Part shown: one piece after another, positions 34,860-39,088 of the stretch | Layout: the number at the start of each line of letters is the position of its first letter | Numbering within the stretch: position 1 is the first letter of the stretch | The notes under the pieces: generated by a model | What the model was told of the DNA's origin: nothing | Seen by the model: the letters and a program-made list of their open reading frames with translations, nothing else | The model's database searches: none | DNA from: Geomicrobium sp. JCM 19039 | GTDB lineage: Bacteria > Bacillota > Bacilli > Bacillales > Marinococcaceae | DNA length: 39,088 bases | NCBI RefSeq assembly: GCF_000698145.1 | Contig: NZ_BAXB01000031.1 | Location: 1-39,088 of the forward strand | Reading direction: 5' to 3' | Position numbers and translations under genes: made by a program

Positions 34860-35465
34860 AGCAAACGACTGAGCGGCCCGTCATCCGGGATTGCTTCTTG
34901 CAACGCATATAATGGAATGGGGAAGTACGTAATTCCAAATACGTACGGCAAGATGTCGTACTGATTAAAAAAGATGACGAGTGTTTTGTCAGCGACGTAA
35001 AATTGAACATCGTCTGGGATTGTGTCAAAAGGTTTAAACAGATCCTCCGTTAGATTCCGTTTTTGCAATTGTGCTTTTATGTTGTTATTGATGAGCTTTT
35101 TGTAGTTGCTATTAGGTTTGAATAGTTCTTGCAACGTGTACGGATGCCCGGTGTCGCTATCAAACGTTAACCCGTGTTCGAGTGTTGTCCCGTGCGCGCC
35201 GCCGGAAAACTGATACATCGTTAACGTGAGGCTAAGCACACGCGCTTGATTGTTCTTTAACGCAAACCGTCCAGTCAAATGGGTTTCTTCTTGCCCGTAC
35301 TTGTGTGAGCATGAGCTGCCATACTTCGTCTTGGATAGAACGATTCAATTTTTCTTCTGTTGATGTGGTCGTATATCCTTCGACTTCAGGAACTAACACG
35401 TCCGTTCGTGGCTCTTCGATCTGCCCTGCAGCAATGGCAAGCGGTAAATCAGCTTTATTAACCAT
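34856..35465 (-). pseudogene. DUF3298 domain protein (RsiV-like C-terminal region), frameshifted
   Basis: The first frame begins MVNKADLPLAIAAGQIEEP at the ATG 35465 (AGGAGGG site) and runs to LMLTQVR. The second continues QEETHLTGRFALKNNQARV to the end. The break lies in a GGG near 35297-35300; removing one base, or adding two, joins them into about 202 residues. The stretch LSLTLTMYQFSGGAHGTTL and FFNQYDILPYVFG are typical of DUF3298, found at the C-terminus of the anti-sigma factor RsiV. Unlike RsiV it has no membrane segment or signal peptide, so it appears cytosolic. Role unknown. Confidence 0.72.
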
Positions 35466-35521
35466 CTTTAATCCCTCCTGCATTAGCCTATGTTTAACCA
35501 ATAGAAAGGGGAATCTTCATA

Positions 35522-36520
35522 ATGAAAAAACGCGCAAGAGAGTATGGGTTTACGTTTGGTACGATGGAAACCGGTGAGAGGAATGCAATTACGGATGTAC
35601 CCGGTGTACGTGTCGGTCACGTGACATTAAATCGCGGCGAAAGCATAAGAACGGGTGTGACAGCGATCCTTCCGCATTCGGGTAACTTGTTTCGTGAGAA
35701 AGTATTGGCAGGTGCGGCTGTAATTAATGGGTTTGGAAAAACGACCGGCTTAGTCCAACTCGAAGAGTTAGGGCTGCTGGAAAGCCCGATTATGTTAACG
35801 AATACGTTTGGCGTTCCTGCTGTCACAGAAGGCGTGTTGCAACATTTGTTTGAGCAGTGCCCTGAAATTGGCAAAACAACCGGTACGGCAAATGTTGTCG
35901 TGGGGGAGTGTAACGACGGCTATTTAAATGATATTCGTGGCTTGCACGTGCGGCCTGATCAAGCAATATCAGCCATTGATGCAGCGAGTGACGTTGTGTT
36001 GGAAGGGGCAGTCGGTGCAGGAACAGGCATGAGTTGTCTTGGCTTCAAAGGGGGCGTCGGGACGAGCTCGCGGCGAGTCGCAGGTGGCATGCTCGGTGTG
36101 CTCGTGCTATCTAATTATGGAGCGAGGAACGATACCGATGTTCCTCCAGGGTCGATTATGATGATTGTTGCGACCGATCTACCCGTCAATGAACGGCAAT
36201 TACAGCGGATCGCAAAACGGACCGCATTTGGGCTTGCGCGCACGGGGTCCACGGCACATAACGGGAGTGGCGACGTAGCCATTGCTTTTTCAACCGCACA
36301 TCAAGTGACGCATAATGGAGACCAGGTGGAGCAGTTCGAATTTCTGCGCGATGACACGTCAGAAATGAATGATCTATTTGATGCAACGGCAAGTGCTGTA
36401 GAAGAGGCAATTTGGAATTCACTCGTAATGGCAGAGACGACAACAGGCCGTGATGGGCATACACGCCGAGGGCTGACTGGAGAAGAAGCAAAAGAGTTAC
36501 GTGCGGAGTTACGCGGCTAA
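35522..36520 (+). CDS. P1 family peptidase (DmpA/L-aminopeptidase type)
   Basis: A self-processing N-terminal nucleophile hydrolase of 332 residues in the DmpA/BapA family. These cleave N-terminal residues, D-Ala amides or beta-peptides. The opening ITDVPGVRVGHVTL, the FGVPAVTEGVL block and GLHVRPDQAI are characteristic. The expected cut lies before the Ser in HNGSGDVAIAFST (near residue 250), which then becomes the catalytic N-terminus. The ATG at 35522 follows AAAGGGG. It is divergent from the DUF3298 gene by 56 bases. Its natural substrate is unknown. Confidence 0.9.
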   Translation: MKKRAREYGFTFGTMETGERNAITDVPGVRVGHVTLNRGESIRTGVTAILPHSGNLFREKVLAGAAVINGFGKTTGLVQLEELGLLESPIMLTNTFGVPAVTEGVLQHLFEQCPEIGKTTGTANVVVGECNDGYLNDIRGLHVRPDQAISAIDAASDVVLEGAVGAGTGMSCLGFKGGVGTSSRRVAGGMLGVLVLSNYGARNDTDVPPGSIMMIVATDLPVNERQLQRIAKRTAFGLARTGSTAHNGSGDVAIAFSTAHQVTHNGDQVEQFEFLRDDTSEMNDLFDATASAVEEAIWNSLVMAETTTGRDGHTRRGLTGEEAKELRAELRG

Positions 36521-36531
36521 GTCGAGAACGT

Positions 36532-36552
36532 GTCGCCTCAAATTGAGGCGAC
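36532..36552. terminator. palindrome between converging genes, possible weak terminator
   Basis: GTCGCCTCAA and TTGAGGCGAC form a near-perfect palindrome, 10 bases per arm, between the peptidase and a converging membrane gene. No T-run follows on either strand, so any termination would be inefficient. Confidence 0.4.
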
Positions 36553-36567
36553 TGGTTCGTGTCGTCC

Positions 36568-37041
36568 TTAATCCAATCCTGTTAGGGCAAGGATGAGCGC
36601 AACGATTGAAATAATGGGTACGCTGTTCGCGAGTGGAATTGCAGTGAAAGCAAGGGTACGGATCGCACCGTGATGCGTTTTGTCAATCACTTGCAACGTT
36701 TGTCTCGTGCTAATAAATATAAATACAAATGATGCCACAATCGAAGCTACCGCAATAATTGCAGGAATGGTAATGGCAGAAACAACAGCGGTTCCTGCAT
36801 CATTGAATAAAAAGAACATCCCGACGACGAGGAGAATAATGGCAGGCGCTTCAAAGAGAGGAACTTTAATAAAGAAGTTCGTCTGTTCTTTTTGTAGTAC
36901 TTGTAATGCATCGGATTCATGGCGTTTTGCATCATCGAGCTTGTGCTCCATTTTACGTAGCGTCATTCGAAATGCGATAATAACACCAGCTGAGCCGATG
37001 AGACTCGCAATCGCGAATAGCCAAACAAATTGATCTTCCAT
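36568..37041 (-). CDS. four-segment membrane protein, hypothetical
   Basis: A 157-residue protein starting MEDQFVWLFAIASLIGSAGV, with a hydrophobic segment at about 6-24, a charged helical stretch (LRKMEHKLDDAKRHESDALQ) and three further segments in the second half, ending IISIVALILALTGLD. The ATG at 37041 follows GGGAGG. The layout slightly resembles subunit c-type small proteins of the ATP synthase family in its last half, but this is only a look-alike. Function unknown. Confidence 0.65.
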   Translation of the reverse strand: MEDQFVWLFAIASLIGSAGVIIAFRMTLRKMEHKLDDAKRHESDALQVLQKEQTNFFIKVPLFEAPAIILLVVGMFFLFNDAGTAVVSAITIPAIIAVASIVASFVFIFISTRQTLQVIDKTHHGAIRTLAFTAIPLANSVPIISIVALILALTGLD

Positions 37042-37143
37042 CAATAAACCTCCCAACAGATTTTGGACACTAATCATCAATGTATCAAACCGTATGCAAT
37101 AAATCTAGGGAATATATGGAATGGACGAAGGAGAGAGAAACAC

Positions 37144-37398
37144 ATGGGTTTCCTCTGGTTACTCTTGCCAGCATTACTACTTACTGCTGGTCTAATCTAT
37201 TTGATTACGAAGCGAATGGACGGGATGCAAATTGTTTATACCGGACTAGGTTTTCTAGGTGTATCAGGTCTCGCCACATTACTACTATTTGCAGTCACCA
37301 CGCCAGTGATCGGTTGGATCGCGCTCATTATCACGTTTCCGCTTAGTGTATTATTTGTCATATACGGATATTTAGTGCGCTATATTAACATCCAATAA
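37144..37398 (+). CDS. small three-segment membrane protein, hypothetical
   Basis: An 84-residue hydrophobic protein (MGFLWLLLPALLLTAGLIYL...) with three likely membrane segments. The ATG at 37144 follows GGAGAGAG. It is followed within 40 bases by another small membrane protein and then a hydrolase, all on the same strand, so they may form one unit. Not recognised. Confidence 0.6.
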   Translation: MGFLWLLLPALLLTAGLIYLITKRMDGMQIVYTGLGFLGVSGLATLLLFAVTTPVIGWIALIITFPLSVLFVIYGYLVRYINIQ

Positions 37399-37435
37399 TT
37401 TAGGATACAATAAAGAAAAAATAAGGAAAGGTGTT

Positions 37436-37723
37436 GTGCCTCACAACATGGTCGCAATTACTCAATTTATGTACGTGGCGCCGTTTATCCTCGTTTTAGC
37501 TGGCTTTGCTTACGTTGGAATTAATGAATACCAAACGCGTCATTTAAAAATTACAGGACTTTCACTCGTCGCCGTAGCTCTCCTATCGTTTTTGACAATT
37601 TCACTCACTGTTGACAGCTCAATGGCGGGTACGTGGGTGCTTGCTCTCGTAAGTGCTGCTGGAATTATTATGACCGTTGTCGGCTTTGCTAAGCATGCGA
37701 TAAGGTACAAACAAACCGCATAG
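37436..37723 (+). CDS. small three-segment membrane protein, hypothetical
   Basis: A 95-residue hydrophobic protein with three membrane segments (about residues 10-28, 37-56 and 65-86), the first region reading MYVAPFILVLAGFAYVGI. The start is the GTG at 37436 with GGAAAGG upstream; the ATG at 37448 is an alternative. Its similar size and topology to the gene just upstream suggest a pair that work together or arose by duplication. The hydrolase follows 13 bases on. Confidence 0.6.
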   Translation: MPHNMVAITQFMYVAPFILVLAGFAYVGINEYQTRHLKITGLSLVAVALLSFLTISLTVDSSMAGTWVLALVSAAGIIMTVVGFAKHAIRYKQTA

Positions 37724-37736
37724 TGGAGGGATGGGT

Positions 37737-38590
37737 GTGAGCGTAACCTTTCAGGATATTTCTACAAATGGTGTCCGTTTACATGTGGCCCGGGCGGGTG
37801 ATGAGAACGGAAAACTCGTCATCTTATTGCACGGATTTCCCGATTTTTGGTACGGGTGGCGCGAGCAAATCGACCCCCTAGTTGCTGCTGGTTTTCACGT
37901 GCTCATCCCGAACCAAAGAGGGTATGACCGGAGTGAGAAGCCGCACGGCGTAAACGCTATCATATTGACGCCCTTCGAGATGATGTGATCGGTTTGATCG
38001 GAGCACTAGGAAGAGAACGAGCGATCATCATCGGTCACGACTGGGGCGGCGCGGTTGGGTGGCATCTAGCAACTACCCGCCCGGAATTCGTTGAGAAATT
38101 CATTCCGATTAACATCCCGCATCCGGTCGTGCTCCCTCGAGGCATGGTGAAAAACCCTACCCAACTGTTCAGAAGTTGGTATATCGCTTTTTTTCAAATG
38201 CGCAATCTTCCTGAAAAAGCATTGCAAACCGATGATTACACGTATATGAAGCTCGCCTTACAAGTATCTAGTGAACAACCGGTATTCAGTGAGCAAGAAA
38301 CAGAGGCGTATGAACAAAGTTGGCAGCATCCCGGTGCGTTGACGGGAATGATCAACTGGTATCGTGCGATTCCGCTAAGCATACAAAGCATGGCGACTAA
38401 TGAGCTAGTTCGAGTCCCTATACAGATTATTTGGGGCATGAATGATCGTTTCCTCGCCCGTACTCTTGCAAAAGAAAGCCTCGAGCAGACGGTCGGTGGC
38501 AGAGGTGTTTGGGTCAGTGATGCCGGCCATTGGGTGCATATGGAACAACCAGAGATTGTAAACCGGCATATCATAGCGTTTATTACGTGA
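37737..38590 (+). pseudogene. epoxide hydrolase-like alpha/beta hydrolase, frameshifted
   Basis: An alpha/beta hydrolase of the epoxide hydrolase/haloalkane dehalogenase group. The N-terminal frame has ILLHGFPDFWYGWREQ and NQRGYDRSEKPHGVNA. It then shifts near 37957, and one added base restores YHIDALRDDVIGLIGALG. The C-terminal frame has the nucleophile motif GHDWGGAVG (Asp) and DAGHWVHMEQP (His). The repaired length of about 285 residues is normal. The GTG at 37737 has GGAGGG at proper spacing, while the ATG at 37731 is too close. Epoxide or halide substrate preference cannot be told. Confidence 0.82.
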
Positions 38591-38633
38591 CGGGGGTTGG
38601 AGCGGGCCGGTGAACGCCAATCCTGCGCGGCAG

Positions 38634-38669
38634 AATCCGCCCATACAATTTTCTATGGACGGATTTTGG
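38634..38669 (+). terminator. intrinsic terminator of the epoxide hydrolase gene
   Basis: AATCCGCCCATA and TATGGACGGATT pair with one mismatch around an 8-base loop, followed by TTGG. The T-run is short. It lies about 44 bases after the stop codon. Confidence 0.5.
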
Positions 38670-38711
38670 CAAGTAAATCGCCGTAATCGCTCAAAAATCA
38701 TACCTTAAACG

Positions 38712-38747
38712 CTCGATCCATTGTTCAATAAAAGGATCGAGTTTTTT
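38712..38747 (+). terminator. terminator-like hairpin
   Basis: CTCGATCC and GGATCGAG form an 8-base stem with a 14-base loop and are followed by TTTTTT. There is no obvious gene just before it apart from the epoxide hydrolase, whose own hairpin is nearer. It overlaps the protein-end-like fragment on the minus strand. Confidence 0.5.
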
Positions 38748-39030
38748 AATGCCGGAATCTAAATGTGTTGAACAAAAGAAAATACTTCAAGAACGAACGG
38801 TAAACTTGGTAAGTGCAAATTGTGCTCGAGTTGGGAAGAGTCACAGGAAAAGCGGTCTATTCTCATAAACTAGGGAACAGAGTGAGCAAACTCGGGAACA
38901 GATTACCGGAGCACCAGTACAATCCCCTCCCCGAAGTACCCACAAGACGTCGGCGCGAGCAGCGCCGAACCGAGTCCGATTTGGCTTCGGCCCGTTGGGG
39001 CCGACGTGTCGTTGGCACTTCATCTTGGAA

Positions 39031-39088
39031 TCTGCGCGCAAGTTGGAACAAACTGCGCAGGAGTTTGGCGAAATCGGCGCTAAAATCA
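39031..39088. repeat. second copy of the GCGC/CAAGTT intergenic repeat
   Basis: TGCGCGCAAGTTGG followed by AAACTGCGC and an AGTTTGGCGAAATC-like stretch matches the unit at 32103-32150 with a few changes. It runs off the end of the window. Confidence 0.6.

Larger units (their letters stand above)
38670..39088. other. non-coding end of the window
   Basis: No complete gene. A minus-strand stretch of about 27 codons ends YDF-stop near 38693 and reads DSGIKKLDPFIEQWIERLRY, which looks like a protein end but lacks a start; it may be a fragment. CTCGATCC and GGATCGAG (38712-38741) with a T-run form a plus-strand terminator-like hairpin. From 38950 to 39010 the DNA is GC-rich with nested inverted repeats (CGGCGC/GCGCCG and ACGTCGGC/CCGACGT). 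Confidence 0.4.

Overview
The window looks like chromosomal DNA of a Bacillaceae bacterium, probably an alkaliphilic or soil Bacillus relative. The signs are strong AGGAGG-type ribosome binding sites, frequent TTG and GTG starts, a nadB-nadC-nadA operon divergent from nifS-niaR as in Bacillus, a class II fructose bisphosphatase, and a Gram-positive cat gene with a translational attenuator. The species cannot be named from the sequence alone. No tRNA, rRNA, CRISPR array, phage module or transposase was seen.

Layout. 1-3.9 kb: two M20 metallopeptidases (one RocB-like) divergent from an IclR regulator. 3.9-6.2 kb: an AviRa-like rRNA methyltransferase followed by a chloramphenicol acetyltransferase with its leader peptide and RBS-sequestering hairpin, then an alpha/beta hydrolase. 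6.3-8.5 kb: small membrane and zinc-ribbon proteins and an acetyltransferase. 8.8-19.4 kb: a 9.65 kb block bounded by two inverted copies of a non-coding repeat of about 0.45-0.55 kb. It holds a DUF418 membrane protein, nadABC, nifS, the NAD repressor niaR, an hpaB-type monooxygenase, an acetyltransferase and glpX. 19.5-25.4 kb: a PTS EIIC-like permease fused to an unrecognised N-terminal domain, a coiled-coil DUF2325 protein, an acyl-CoA synthetase and an MFS exporter. 25.6-29.4 kb: a membrane-anchored unknown protein, a PrpR-like sigma-54 activator and a D-tartrate dehydratase behind a textbook -24/-12 promoter. 29.5-32.1 kb: a phosphotransferase-like kinase, a broken Nudix gene and a methyltransferase. 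32.3-34.9 kb: a ThuA plus Gfo/Idh/MocA operon with a divergent AraC regulator. 34.9-38.6 kb: a DUF3298 protein, a DmpA-type P1 peptidase, small membrane proteins and an epoxide-hydrolase-like enzyme. The last 0.5 kb is non-coding.

A striking property is that ten otherwise healthy genes are broken by single frameshifts, nine of which are repaired by adding one base, often in a short homopolymer. Both nadB and nadC are affected. This pattern points to deletion-biased sequencing or assembly errors rather than genuine decay. These genes are therefore given as one feature across the shift, typed pseudogene only in the sense of 'frame broken as sequenced'.

The best candidates for new biology are the attenuated methyltransferase-cat operon, the sigma-54/tartrate dehydratase module, the EIIC fusion protein, and the inverted repeat pair, which carries mutually exclusive hairpins and no protein gene.
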